A stretch of 64,000 nt of DNA, from assembly GCA_016712415.1 (NCBI GenBank), contig JADJRC010000008.1, positions 254,803-318,802 of the forward strand, given 5' to 3'. This document shows positions 31,133-41,743 of the stretch, in pieces. Within the stretch, counting starts at the first letter, position 1; every line of letters starts with the position of its first letter. The notes beneath the pieces are model-generated. The model searched no databases. It was not told the DNA's origin and saw only the letters and a list, made by a program, of their open reading frames with translations. This DNA comes from Lewinellaceae bacterium. GTDB lineage: Bacteria; Bacteroidota; Bacteroidia; Chitinophagales; Saprospiraceae. Position numbers and translations under genes: made by a program.

Positions 31133-31341
31133 AGTATTCGGTTCGTGTTTGTCTGACAAAGTAAAGCGGATTTTGGCAGAAGATAGTCATTATTAATGCC
31201 GATCCGCGACGTACATGGTTTATCAAACGCAAGGAAAAACTAACTGTGGAGGTTTTGGACGACGGTTCGACGAAACAGAATAGCGCTCTTTTCAACGCCG
31301 TTTTTGTCCTGATGTAAAAACCCAATCGAGGTTGTGCAAGT

Positions 31342-31707
31342 CTACATGGGAAAGAACGCGTCTTCAATGTGACGGATCTCCATCAGTTCACCGTTGCGCA
31401 GCAACACTGCAACAATGTCGAACCGGATCTCCCAGTCGTAGTCGATCTGCTCCATGTAGATGCCCGCTGTGCGGGCCAGCATGTCCTGCTTGCGGCCGTC
31501 TACCGCATCCTCCGGCCCGCCAAAGCCGTCGCCCGATCGTGTTTTGACCTCCACAAAAACGAGCAGCCGCTCATCGACCCAGGCAATCAGGTCTATCTCT
31601 CCCCGTCCGGCACGGAAGTTTCGCACGGCAATACGCCATCCCTTCTGCTCCAGATACGAGGCAGCAATGGATTCTCCTTTTTTCCCGGTTTCAAGATGAT
31701 CAGACAA
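31342..31707 (-). CDS. YraN/UPF0102 family nuclease-like protein
   Basis: 121 residues, the family's usual size. It keeps the Holliday-junction-resolvase-like core: GKKGESIAASYLEQKGW, then GRGEIDLIA and VFVEVKTRS, which supply the acidic and Lys residues of a PD-(D/E)xK fold. The role is thought to lie in DNA repair or recombination, though the family is poorly studied. A heptanucleotide repeat sits immediately upstream in its leader (31716-31773). Confidence 0.88.
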   Translation of the reverse strand: MSDHLETGKKGESIAASYLEQKGWRIAVRNFRAGRGEIDLIAWVDERLLVFVEVKTRSGDGFGGPEDAVDGRKQDMLARTAGIYMEQIDYDWEIRFDIVAVLLRNGELMEIRHIEDAFFPM

Positions 31708-31715
31708 GTTTTTTT

Positions 31716-31774
<59 letters not shown>

Positions 31775-31790
31775 TTTTTTTCGTCTACCG

Positions 31791-33045
31791 TCATTCAGGA
31801 TAAAGCAGGTATTTCCTTCTGATCTCTTTGTATGCATCGAGGTCGGCCTGCCAGGTAGCTCGAATTTCGGCTTCGGAGGCGCCGGCTTCAATTTGTTTTC
31901 GGAGCGAGTAGGTGCCGGCCAGCCGGTCAAAATAGCCGTCTGTCCGAAAAAAGGCATCTTTATTGGGGAACAGTGCATAATAGTTGAGCAGGTATTGCAG
32001 GTCGATCCTGTCCCGGCTTCGGAGTTCACTCAGGGTAATCCTGGTAAAATCATAGCCCTTGCATACCCACCCTTCGTGTGGCGGGTAAAGCGAGGCAGAA
32101 TTGCGCTGCGGTACGAACCAAAAAGAGTCGCGCGGGAAATCAGGGTGGCCGATGACCTGAAACTGTGTGCTCGTGCCGCGACCCACACTGACCGTCGTGC
32201 CTTCGAACAGGCACAGGGACGGGTAAAGCAATACCGCGCGCATATTGGGGAGGTTGGGTGATGGCTTCACCGGCAGGTTGTAGGGCGTGTGGTGGGTGTA
32301 GTTTTGACACGGAATCACGCCGAGGCGCAGCGGCTGCGGCTGCCTGATCCAGTTTTCATTGGTGAATAACCTGGCGAGTTCGCCCATGGTGCAGCCGTGT
32401 ACAATGGGCAGCGGGCAATGCCACCAAGGAACTCAGGCGCATGTCCAGCACTGGTCCGTCGACGTAGTGACCGTTCGGGTTGGGGCGATCGAGGATGATT
32501 ACCGGCTTGTTGTATTCCGCGCAAGCCTCCAGTACATAAAAAAGCGTACTGATATAGGTGTAGAACCGGGCGCCGACGTCCTGGATATCGAACACCACCA
32601 CATCCACATTGTCGAAGTCTTCCCGGGAGGGTTTTCTGGTTTTGCCGTACAGCGAAACAACGGGCGTACCCGTGAGGATATCCTGGCCTTCCTGGATGTA
32701 CTCGCCATCGGGAGCCGTACCCCGGAAACCGTGTTCGGGGGCAAAAATCCGGGTCACACATTGCCCGATCCGGCAAAGGGTATCCACGAGGTGCCGCTGC
32801 CCAACCAGGGAGGAATGGTTGACGACCAGCCCGACCTGTTTATCTTTTATCATCGGAAGCCATGCATTCATTCGCTCGGCGCCGGTGACGACGCCGTTTT
32901 CGCCGGGTGCTGTAAACGGCAGTGCGGTGCTATCTGCGGGCATTTCAACAATATTTGTTTGGGCAGCAGCCCAAAAACTTATTCCCTGCAGTGCGAACAA
33001 CAGCAAATATTTTGAAAAATACGCAGCGGTTTTTTTCTTTTCCAA
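31791..33045 (-). CDS. DUF1343 / NamZ-like exo-beta-N-acetylmuramidase (one frameshift)
   Basis: About 417 residues in two frames: 33045 to ~32410 and ~32410 to 31791. Adding one base near 32415 turns ALPAAHCTRLHH into ALPLPIVHGCTMGELARL and restores a single frame. Family motifs: VVNHSSLVGQ, RIFAPEHGFRGTAPDGE, FDIQDVGARFYTYIS and ILDRPNPNGHYVDGP. NamZ-type enzymes release N-acetylmuramic acid from the end of peptidoglycan chains in the periplasm; a signal peptide (MEKKKTAAYFSKYLLLFALQ) fits this. The gene is divergent from the exonuclease/GIY-YIG gene, with 44 bases between the starts. Confidence 0.85.
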
Positions 33046-33089
33046 ACAAATAGTGTTTTACGTTTGCAAATGTAATAACTCTTAGCCCA

Positions 33090-34466
33090 GTGTTTGCGAT
33101 CATCGACGTAGAAACTACCGGTGGTGTGGCTCGTTTCGAGCGCATCACCGAGATTGCCATCGTGCTGCACGACGGGGAGAAAGTAGTGTCTACATTTTCA
33201 ACGCTGATCAATCCGGAAAAGAGCATCCCACCGGGCATCACCCAACTCACGGGCATCACCAACGAGATGGTGGAGCAGGCGCCGAAATTTTACGAGGTAG
33301 CCAAACAGATCGTCGAACTCACCGAAGATGCTGTTTTTGTAGCACACAATGTATCGTTTGATTACAATTTTATCCGGGAGGAATTTGCCCGGCTGGGTTA
33401 CACGTTTTCCCGGAAGCAACTCTGCACCGTTCGCCTGTCGCGCAAGGTATTTCCGGGACTGCCGAGTTACAGCCTGAGCAATCTCAAGCGTCATTTCGGC
33501 ATATCTGCGGCGCGCAGCCACCGGGCCCTCGACGACACCCTGGCCACAGCCCAATTGTTCGAACGCATCCTGGCCGAACAATCCGGCAAAACGATCCGGT
33601 CGATGGTCAACCACGGTATCCGGGAATCCAAATTGCCGCCGGCCATCACGCTCGACCGCCTGCACGCCATACCGGAATCCTGCGGGGTGTATTACCTGCA
33701 CGGCGAGGGGGGCGAAGTGATCTATGTCGGTAAAAGCCTGAACATCCGCAAGCGTCTGTTCGAGCATTTCGCCGATCCGACAAACAAGGGCGAGAAACTG
33801 CGCGCCGGCGTTGTCGATATAAGTTTCGAGGTCACCGGCAGCGAACTGGTAGCCCTGTTGCTCGAAAGTGCCGAAATCAAACGCCTGGCGCCCCGCATCA
33901 ACCGGGCGCTGCGCCTGCGCCACCACACGGGCTGTATATTCACCTATACGGATCAGAACGGGTACAATTGTCTGGCTGTCGGCAAGCACAATTCCCGCAA
34001 TGCCGGCAAGTTCGACCTCGTGGCCGATTATCCGAAAATCGACAATGCGCGCGCACCTGCAAAGCATCGTCCGGCAATACGAACTTTGCTTCCGGCTCAG
34101 CAACCTCGACTCTTCGGAACGCGCCTGTTTTCATTATTCCATCAAGCAGTGCCACGGCGCCTGTGTCGGCGAAGAAGCACCGGAAACGTACAACGGGCGC
34201 GTCCGGCAGGCGTTGGAGGTGCTCAACCGGCGACTCAGCGGCAATTTTTTATTCTCAATGAAGGCCGTACGGAAGGGGAGCAGGCAGTGGTCGGCGTGCA
34301 GGACGGACGCTATATCGGCTACGGCTACTTCGATGCCAGTTTCGAGGCGTTTGGAACGGAAGACCTGCTGGAATCACTCAGCACACCGTACGAAGACCCC
34401 GACGCGGCGCGGATCATCAGGGGGTATCTGGACGGAAAGAAGAAGGGCAGGGTAGTGGCGTGGTAG
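33090..34466 (+). CDS. DnaQ-like exonuclease fused to a GIY-YIG (UvrC-type) nuclease
   Basis: About 459 residues. The N-terminal ~170 residues are a DEDDh exonuclease (FAIIDVETTG, FVAHNVSFDYNF, SHRALDDTLATAQLF) like the DNA polymerase III epsilon subunit. Then comes a GIY-YIG domain (CGVYYLHGEGGEVIYVGKS, IRKRLFEHF, ELVALLLESAEIKRLAPRIN). The fusion resembles Cho/UvrC-related repair proteins. Between about 34040 and 34250 the plus frame is shifted: the neighbouring frame reads YELCFRLSNLDSSERACFHY and CHGACVGEEAPETYNGRV, the Cys-containing UvrC-like part, so two compensating indels are likely. A role in nucleotide excision or DNA repair is inferred. Confidence 0.8.
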   Translation: MFAIIDVETTGGVARFERITEIAIVLHDGEKVVSTFSTLINPEKSIPPGITQLTGITNEMVEQAPKFYEVAKQIVELTEDAVFVAHNVSFDYNFIREEFARLGYTFSRKQLCTVRLSRKVFPGLPSYSLSNLKRHFGISAARSHRALDDTLATAQLFERILAEQSGKTIRSMVNHGIRESKLPPAITLDRLHAIPESCGVYYLHGEGGEVIYVGKSLNIRKRLFEHFADPTNKGEKLRAGVVDISFEVTGSELVALLLESAEIKRLAPRINRALRLRHHTGCIFTYTDQNGYNCLAVGKHNSRNAGKFDLVADYPKIDNARAPAKHRPAIRTLLPAQQPRLFGTRLFSLFHQAVPRRLCRRRSTGNVQRARPAGVGGAQPATQRQFFILNEGRTEGEQAVVGVQDGRYIGYGYFDASFEAFGTEDLLESLSTPYEDPDAARIIRGYLDGKKKGRVVAW

Positions 34467-34507
34467 AGGGCGACGTTCGTCATTGTTGTCATTCGTCACG
34501 CTTGCCG

Positions 34508-35464
34508 TCATTCATTATTAGTGACTTGGGAGTATAGGGAATTAGAAAACGTGTGGATGCGTTTTTCAATCTCGTCAATTCGGGCGATCTGGCTGATCCA
34601 TTGTTCCGGGATACTTTCCATACCGAAGACGAGGCCCGCTAATCCGCCCGTAATGGCGCCGGTAGTATCGGTGTCTTCCCCAAGGTTTACGGCTTTCAGG
34701 ACGGCCTCCGGGTAGGAAGTTGAGGTCAGCACGCACCACAGGCTGGCCTCCAGGGAATGGATCACATAGCCGCTGCTGCGAATTTGAGCCTCTTCAAGGG
34801 AATGAATATCGCCGCTCAGAATACGGTCGAATGCGGCGACCTCCTTTGGCGCGAGGGCCATTTCTGAAAACCGGCGTTGCATAAGCCGGTTTGTTGCGGC
34901 ATATGCCTCCTGCACATTTTCTCCCGCGAGGATTAGCCGGGCGTATTCGAGGTAATAAAAACAGGCCAGCACCGAACGGATATGCGCGTGGGTGAGTGCA
35001 GACACCTGCCTGGTCAATTCGTAACGCTCCTGCTCCGGCCTGTCCTTAATATAAAACAGCAAGGGCAAAATCCGCATCAGCGATCCGTTGCCATTGGATT
35101 GTTCGTCGTTGCCCCCTGCCAGATCAGGTTGCACGCCGCCTTTAAGCCGGGAGATCGCTTCCAGGGTAGTATTGCCGATGTCGAACACCTCGCCGTGGGG
35201 CGTCCATTTTTTTTCGTAAAACCAGTCCGTGAAACTGCGAGCGATGCGGACCAGGTCAAATCCCTCGCACAATGCATCGACCAGGCACAGGGTCAGCGAC
35301 CCGTCGTCGGACCAGGTGCCGGGTGGCTGGTTGTGGGTGCCGAAGCCGGTCATGCCGGTTACGGGCTGCTGTTTCAACGCTTCCCGGCTTTTGAACTCCG
35401 CCGGCACGCCGAGCGCGTCGCCGATGAGGAGACCGAGGATGGCGGGGCGGGTTTTGCTTTTCAT
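34508..35464 (-). CDS. ADP-ribosylglycohydrolase family protein (DraG-like)
   Basis: 318 residues. The dinuclear-metal motifs are present: LGLLIGDALGVPAEF, GTWSDDGSLTLCL, GNGSLMRILPL and NLGEDTDTTGAITGGLAG. These proteins remove ADP-ribose from proteins or small molecules in the cytoplasm. It stands alone, convergent with the exonuclease gene. It is the last core-type gene before the defence island, which makes a role in reversing defence-linked ADP-ribosylation conceivable but unproven. Confidence 0.9.
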   Translation of the reverse strand: MKSKTRPAILGLLIGDALGVPAEFKSREALKQQPVTGMTGFGTHNQPPGTWSDDGSLTLCLVDALCEGFDLVRIARSFTDWFYEKKWTPHGEVFDIGNTTLEAISRLKGGVQPDLAGGNDEQSNGNGSLMRILPLLFYIKDRPEQERYELTRQVSALTHAHIRSVLACFYYLEYARLILAGENVQEAYAATNRLMQRRFSEMALAPKEVAAFDRILSGDIHSLEEAQIRSSGYVIHSLEASLWCVLTSTSYPEAVLKAVNLGEDTDTTGAITGGLAGLVFGMESIPEQWISQIARIDEIEKRIHTFSNSLYSQVTNNE

Positions 35465-35780
35465 GAGCAGGATGATGTAGTGAAGCGGGGCAAGGTACGG
35501 AGTCTGGGTATGACTTGACCTGAAACAGGTTTAGACAAACAGGAGACTAGATTCAGGACAAAGAGGAAAGGAGTAAAACTACTACAGTGAGGATGTCCAC
35601 GTAGACGCCTGTTTTTTGAACCAATCGCGGGTAAATCCTGCAACCTGTCTTACATTTCTCAGGTTTGTATTACATATTTCGGGTAGGCGGTTACTTTTGT
35701 TGGAGGCTTGTTGACAATCCATTCCATATTGCTACGCATCTAATCAAACCGCTTTACATAACTAACCCTTATCATTACCA
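35465..35780. other. Intergenic region upstream of hsdM (316 bases)
   Basis: No gene seen. It contains TACTTTTG at 35692-35699 (a TAnnTTTG match) and TTTG at 35664-35667 with a 24-base spacing, slightly longer than usual, which together may be the promoter for hsdM at 35781. Confidence 0.4.
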
Positions 35781-37845
35781 ATGAACACAGCCGTCCACAA
35801 CAAACTCGTTTCCTTCATCTGGTCTATTGCCGACGACTGCCTGCGCGACGTGTACGTGCGCGGCAAATACCGCGACGTCATCCTCCCCATGGTCGTGCTG
35901 CGCCGTCTCGATGCCCTACTCGAACCCACCAAAGAAGCCGTGATGGAAGAATTGGCCTTCCAAAGGGATGAAGCCGGGTTTACCGAATGGGACGACAACG
36001 ACGGAGATTCAACGAGGAAAACAATGAGGAGGCAGGAGAACACTTCACCCCGCGTGAAGTGATCGACCTGATGACCCACGTGATCTTCGACCCGGTGAAA
36101 GAGAGCCTCCCGCCCGTGATGACCATTTACGACCCCGCCTGCGGCTCCGGCGGCATGCTTACCGAATCACAAAATTTCATCAAAGACGAGGAAGGAGAAA
36201 TACGCGCGTCGGGCGACGTGCACCTGTACGGCAAGGAAATCAACGACGAGACCTACGCCATCTGCAAATCCGACATGATGATCAAGGGCAACAACCCCGA
36301 AAACATCAAAAACGGCTCTACCCTTTCTACCGATGAGTTTGCGGGCATGACCTTCAATTTCATGCTTTCCAATCCGCCCTACGGAAAATCCTGGTCGAGC
36401 GACCTGAAGTATATCAAAGACGGCAAAGACATCATCGACCCGCGTTTCAAAGTCAGGCTCAAAGATTACTGGGGCGCCGAAGAAGAAGCCGACGCCACCC
36501 CGCGTTCTTCCGACGGGCAATTGCTCTTTCTCATGGAAATGGTGAGCAAGATGAAGCCCCTCGACCAAAGCCCCATCGGCTCGCGCATCGCCTCGGTACA
36601 CAACGGCTCCAGCCTGTTCACCGGCGATGCCGGCGGCGGGGAGAGCAACATCCGCCGGCATATCATCGAAAACGACTGGCTGGAATGTATCATCCAGTTA
36701 CCCAACAACCTGTTCTACAACACCGGCATCACCACCTATATCTGGGTGCTGTCCAACAACAAATCCGCCGGGCGGAAGGGCAAGGTGCAACTGATCGACG
36801 CGAACCCGCTCTACCGCAAACTCCGCAAAAACCTGGGCAACAAAAACTGCGAGTTTGCCCCCGAGCATATCGCCGAGATCGTGCGGGTGTACCGGGACAT
36901 GCGGGCGATCGAGCGCCAGGGCGAGGAAGGCATTGCCAGCCAGGTGTTTGACAACGCCGACTTCGGCTACTACAAGGTGACGATCGAACGCCCCAAACGC
37001 CTCAAATCGCAGTTTTCCGCCGAACGCATCGCCGAGCTGCGCTTTGACAAATCCCTCCGCGAACCCATGGAGTGGGCCTATCGGGAGTTTGGCGACGAAG
37101 TGTACACCCATTTGGCCAAACACGAAAAAGACATCCTCGACTGGTGCGAACGGCAGGAACTCAACCTGAGCGCCAAGCAAGCCAAATCGCTCAGCAACCC
37201 GGCCACCTGGTCGAAACAATCGGAACTGCTGGACCTCGCCGCCAAACTGATGCACGCCGTCGGCACGGAAGAGTATAGCGATTTCAACGCATTCGCCGAA
37301 AAGGTGGATGCCGAGCTTGAAAGCCTTGAACCAAAAACTTTCGGCTTCGGAGAAAAACGCCATCCTGAACGCGGTGAGTTGGTACGATGCCGGCGCCGAA
37401 AAAGTAGTGAAAGGCACGGTCAAACTGAGCGGCGACAAACTGGAGCGGCTGTTGCACCACCTCGGCTGCGAGGAAAGCCAACTGGCCGACTACGGCTATT
37501 TTTCCCACCGAGCAAAAAGGCGAATACCTCCAGTACGAAACCGAAAGCGAGCTGCGGGATACCGAAAACATTCCCTTGAAAGAACGCATCTCCCCCTACT
37601 TTTTGAAGGAGGTGAAGCCCCACGTACCCGAAGCCTGGATCAACTTAGATGCTACCAAAATCGGCTACGAGATCAGTTTCAACAAGTACTTCTACCGCCA
37701 CAAACCGCTGCGGAGCATCGAGGAGGTTAGCGCGGATATACTGCGCCTGGAAGCGGAAAGTGATGGCTTGATTCGGGAGATACTAAGTTTTACACTGAAA
37801 TGCCTATTTAAAAATCGAACCTATGATGAACAAACAGGTATATAA
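35781..37845 (+). CDS. hsdM: Type I restriction-modification system methyltransferase, internally deleted and frameshifted
   Basis: The N-terminal HsdM helical domain (IADDCLRDVYVRGKYRDVIL, LDALLEPTKEAVMEEL) reads to about 35990. The AdoMet-binding core then follows in another frame: FNEENNEEAGEHFTPREV, motif I DPACGSGGML and motif IV LSNPPYG. Between FTEWD and FNEEN other HsdM proteins have roughly a hundred more residues (including the N-terminal domain's end), so a segment of about 300 bases appears deleted here, or lost in assembly. Further shifts near 37340 and 37510 split the C-terminal part, which continues as LNAVSWYDAGAEKVVKG and EAWINLDATKIGYEISFN to the stop at 37845. The protein methylates adenine as part of the HsdM2S complex. 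Without the missing segment it would probably be inactive. Confidence 0.85.
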
Positions 37846-37857
37846 CAAACACTCATC

Positions 37858-38720
37858 ATGGCAAATGCTTTCCGACTCGATGCTGCTGCCTGATTTGATG
37901 GGACAAACTACAACGATCTTGTCACGCAGATTTCTGATGCGTACGCGCAAGGCCGCCAAAAAGCAGTGCAGGCCGTCAATGCCAACATGCTCGAAACTTA
38001 TTGGCAGATTGGGCGATACATCGTTGAGTTTGAACAGGGGGGAAACATAAAGGCGGAGTACGGGAAAGCATTATTACCGAGACTTTCCAAAGACTTGAAA
38101 TTGAAGCACGGGAAAGGTTTTAGCCTGAGCAATATCATCAGAATGAGGCAGTTGTATGCCATATTGGCGCGCCAGGGCCAAATAATAGAAACCCCGACTG
38201 ACTTGATCCGTGAACCCTATATCTTAGAGTTCCTCAAAATCCCCGAACCCTACCACCTCAGCGAAACTGAATTAGAAAAACGCCTCATCGAACACCTCCA
38301 ACATTTTCTGCTCGAACTCGGAAAAGGCTTCGCCTTTATCGGCAGGCAGTATCGGGTTACCCTCGGAAACAGGCACCACCATGTTGATTTGGTGTTTTAC
38401 CACCGAATATTGAAATGCTTTGTCCTCATTGACTTGAAAAAAGAAGAAGCCGGCTACGAGGATGTCGGTCAAATGAATATGTACCTCGGCTATTTTGAAA
38501 ACGAAGAAAACACCGAGGGCGACAACCCGCCCATTGGCATCGTACTGGCAAAAGAAAAAGATGAACTGCTCGTCAAATACGCCCTGCACAATATCTCTTC
38601 GCAACTGTTCATCAGCAAATACCAACTCTATTTGCCCAATCCCGAAGAGTTGAAAAGAGAAATCGAAAAACAACTGCAGCCCGACAACAATGATTCTAAT
38701 CGACGTCTAACTGTTGAAAC
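37858..38720 (+). CDS. DUF1016 (YhcG-like) PD-(D/E)xK nuclease-domain protein
   Basis: The conserved frame is open from 37894 and contains NYNDLVTQISDAYAQGRQKA, the N-terminal DUF1016 helices (MLETYWQIGRYIVEFEQGG), and the nuclease core HHVDLVFYHRILKCFVLIDL followed by KKEE, the expected D...(D/E)xK arrangement. An ATG at 37858 is in the same frame but a TGA follows at 37891; either this is an error or a start such as GTG 37966 is used. The frame continues without a stop into the hsdS start at 38722, so the stop may be hidden by an indel or the two may be fused. Genes of this family often sit inside type I RM loci; a nuclease role in restriction is inferred. Confidence 0.75.
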
Positions 38721-38721
38721 C

Positions 38722-39962
38722 ATGACTAATATGCAACAATACCCAGCATACAAAGACTCGGGCGTGGAATGGTTGGGGGAGGTGCCGGAGAGTTGGGGAA
38801 TTCAAAAAGGCAAATGGCTTTTTACTAAGCAAAACAGACCTGTTCGAAAAGAAGATGACATTATTACCTTCTTTCATGATGGGAATATTGACAGTTAAGA
38901 TCCAAGCGAAGATAATCACAACTGAAACCAATCTTTGAAAGAACATGGATACCAAGGCTGTCGAAGAAGTGATTTAGTGATTCATAAGATGGAAGCCTTT
39001 GCAAGGTCAATGGTGTATGCTGCCTCGATTGGAAATTTACACCAGTTTATTCTGCTTGTAAAGCTCCAAAGAAGCAAACTCAAATTTAATCACATTAATT
39101 ATTATGTAATTGATGATATTTGCAAGGGTGGATTTATTGAATCTCATACGGAAGGCAAGTAGGGCGTCATGGGATTTCAGATTCAATGATTTTGGTATTT
39201 TATTGCTGTCCATTCCACCCCTCCCCGAACAAACCCGCATCGCCGCCTTCCTCGACCGCAAAACCGCCCAAATAGACCAGGCCATCGCCCAAAAAGAACG
39301 GCTGATTGAGTTGCTGAAAGAACGCCGGCAAATCCTGATCCAGAATGCCGTGACCCGCGGGCTGAATCCGAATGTGAAGATGAAGGATAGCGGGGTGGAT
39401 TGGATTGGGGAGGTGCCGGAGGGGTGGGAGGTGAAGCGGTTGAAAGAAATTTTTGGAAAGCCTTGGAAGGATAGGAAAGAAGAGTTTATGACTTTTGAAA
39501 AGTCTAGTTTTCTGAGTTGGTTAAAATATCACGAGTCACCAGAAATTAAAATTTTTGACAATGATGTTTTAATGGTCAAAACAGGTTCAACTTTTGGTAA
39601 GGTTGGAATTGTAAAGAATTTGCCACAAGAAGCGACAATAAACCCCCAATTGCTTGTTTTTAAGGAGGTTAGGATTCATTCTGATTTCTTTTATGCTTTG
39701 CTGAAAACATCTGTTGTTCAATCACAAGTTAGTATTGAGGTAATTGGAAGTACTATTCCTATGATTTCTGCTGAAACAAAGATTTTGAATTTCAAGATTG
39801 CCCTACCTCCCAAAATGAAATAGACGAGATAGTGGGTTACATAGACAATATTAACAACAAAATCGCCACCGCCATCACCCTCAAGCAATCCGAAATCGAA
39901 AAACTGAAAGAATACAAATCCACCTGATCAACAGTGCGGTGACGGGGAAAATAAAAGTATAA
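38722..39962 (+). CDS. hsdS: Type I restriction system specificity subunit (frameshifted)
   Basis: Begins MTNMQQYPAYKDSGVEWLGEVPESW, a typical HsdS start. The first target-recognition domain is scrambled by several indels (38900-39150), but HsdS-like pieces are seen (RRSDLVIHKMEAFA). A clear central conserved region follows: PPLPEQTRIAAFLDRKTAQI, EKERLIELLKERR-like helix and RGLNPNVKMKDSGVDWIG. The second recognition domain runs to about 39815, then in other frames to NEIDEIVGYIDNINNKIAT and STLINSAVTGKIKV (stop 39962). It sets the DNA sequence recognised by the RM complex. Confidence 0.8.
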
Positions 39963-39968
39963 CTACCC

Positions 39969-40279
39969 ATGCCAATTAGGGAATAGTTTGCAACGATTAC
40001 GCTACTGAATGTTTGAACGAATTGCAAGGCTAACGTGGATTCGTATCATAAAGGCTCACAATGTCAACGCGAACCTACATGAAGATGGTGTCACTGCTGA
40101 CATCATTGTGGAAATCCTTCTTTTTGTAAAAAACATGGACTGCCAATTGGCTTGTATGCCATCAGGAGTAGGCATGAGTCAAAGTATGGTAATGATATAG
40201 ACATTTTTGTTGAGGTTGCAGCAGGACAATATATTTGGTTTGCATTGCAAGCCAAACTTTTAAAAACAGACAATACTTA
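39969..40279 (+). pseudogene. 5' fragment of a DUF6615-like gene, cut by an IS element
   Basis: Starts ATGCCAATTAGG at 39969, seven bases after hsdS. The reading is broken by several indels, but its end is clear: KHGLPIGLYAIRSRHESKYG, NDIDIFVEVAAGQYIWFALQ and AKLLKTDNT. From memory this matches a small family (DUF6615) that sits in Bacteroidota accessory regions. The coding sequence stops at the left end of the ISAzo13-type insertion (40280). The sequence beyond the right end (41575-41690) holds a short open stretch, ENYTVLVSSGIKLNVNYETP, that may or may not be its continuation. Confidence 0.5.
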
Positions 40280-41571
40280 GGAACGTGTGTAAATAACTTT
40301 CCGGTTTTCAATTTGCCGGAGCAATTCTGTAATTCCAATTTGAATTGACCTTGTCGTGTTTGATATTGCATGTTTCCCAAAATTTTTCATTCTTTTTTTG
40401 CCGAGTTAAGAATTTTCTGCGAATGATCTGGTCTCAATTTTCAAGCCTGATTTCAGGTCTGTATTTCGCTGATCGATTAGTTTTTTGGCGGTTTGGGCAG
40501 AGTCCAGTTTGATACCGCTCCAAGATCTTGTCACGGCCGGGAATAGCCGATGCTCAATCGGGTTATATTTAGAGCAATAAGGTGGATAATGGGCGATTAT
40601 GAACTTTACTCCCAATTCATCGGCCAATTGCTGCACCTGTTCTTTGAAAAGACTGTTTCTACTGCCGTTGGAGCCTCCGCCATCACATAGGATAAGAATA
40701 GGCTGGTCTTTATTGTATCTCTTACTTCCATGTTTGTTCCACCACCTCCGAATACATTCCACGCTGAATTCTGCTGTGTCGCCTGATGTGCCAATGAACA
40801 TATATCCATTATTGAGTCCCAAGTCATAAATCCCCTGTGGTACGATTTTACCCGTGGCAAAACTGTTAAAGTCGTGGTCATAACAGGCAACTTTCCCATC
40901 TGCAAGCACACGGCCCGAACGGTAAAAATCACCTAAATACTCCTTTTTCTTGGCATCTATGCTCAAAACGGCATGCCCGCGAGAAAGGTGGTACCGCTTT
41001 AGGCTTTTTATCCTTTCAAATTGTTCATTCCGACCTTCAACCTCTTTCATCACCGTGTCTTTTTGACATCTTCCGCTTGCCTAAATCAACTTTCGACAAT
41101 AATCGATATACAACCTCACGACATACCTTGATTCCTTTATCCGACATCTTCTTCCGAATCTCTTCAATACTTAGATACGTCCAGCGAGTCCCATGAACCG
41201 GGCAACCTGCCGTATGCGAATCAATTACTTCTTCGAACTTCTTCATCAACTTCGGCTCGTTTGATTCTTTGCTCCGACGGCCACCACCAGCCTTGCGAAT
41301 CCGATCCTTCAAAAACTTTTTCGAACTCATCAAGCCCAGATTGAATAGTCTTGGCTGATATCTTGAACAACCGGGAAATGTACGCAACCCCGCCATGACC
41401 TAGTTTTCGTGCTTCTATGGCAGCATAGTGCCGCCGGTCTTTTTCGTTCAGACTCTCGAACATGTAAATCATATCCTGCTCGATTTCTGGTGGGTACGGA
41501 AATTCAACTTTTTTCATCCCCAAATTTAATTCCTTACCTTTCAAACCCGAAAGTTATTTACGACACGTTCC
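40280..41571. mobile_element. ISAzo13-family insertion sequence, 1,292 bases
   Basis: The ends are imperfect inverted repeats of about 28 bases: left GGAACGTGTGTAAATAACTT and, as reverse complement, right GGAACGTGTCGTAAATAACT, followed by TTCC/TTCG and GGTTT. Both ends are flanked by TTA (40277-40279 and 41572-41574), a probable three-base target duplication. It carries one transposase gene on the minus strand and lies between hsdS and hsdR. Confidence 0.85.
40406..41517 (-). CDS. ISAzo13-family transposase (frameshifted)
   Basis: About 370 residues in three frames. The N-terminal part (from the ATG at 41517, MKKVEFPYPPEIEQDMIYMF) is a helix-turn-helix region with GHGGVAYISRLF; the catalytic part has VLSIDAKKKEYLGDFYRSGR, FNSFATGKIVPQGIYDLG, ILCDGGGSNGSRNSLF and YPPYCSKYNPIEHRLFPAV, the DDE motifs of the ISAzo13/Rhodopirellula-type transposases. 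Breaks near 41300 and 41050; at the second, six A instead of five would read KMSKKDTVMKEVEG through. The enzyme is probably intact in reality. Confidence 0.85.
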
Positions 41572-41743
41572 TTACTAAAATGCGGTGGACAGAGAGAACT
41601 ATACGGTATTGGTATCGTCAGGCATCAAATTGAATGTAAACTATGAAACACCTAATCTTGACAATCCAATAGTCAAGTGTGGAGGGATATAGGGCGTATA
41701 GCCGAGAATATTTTTGTGTTCCCACTTTCAAAACTTTAATCCT

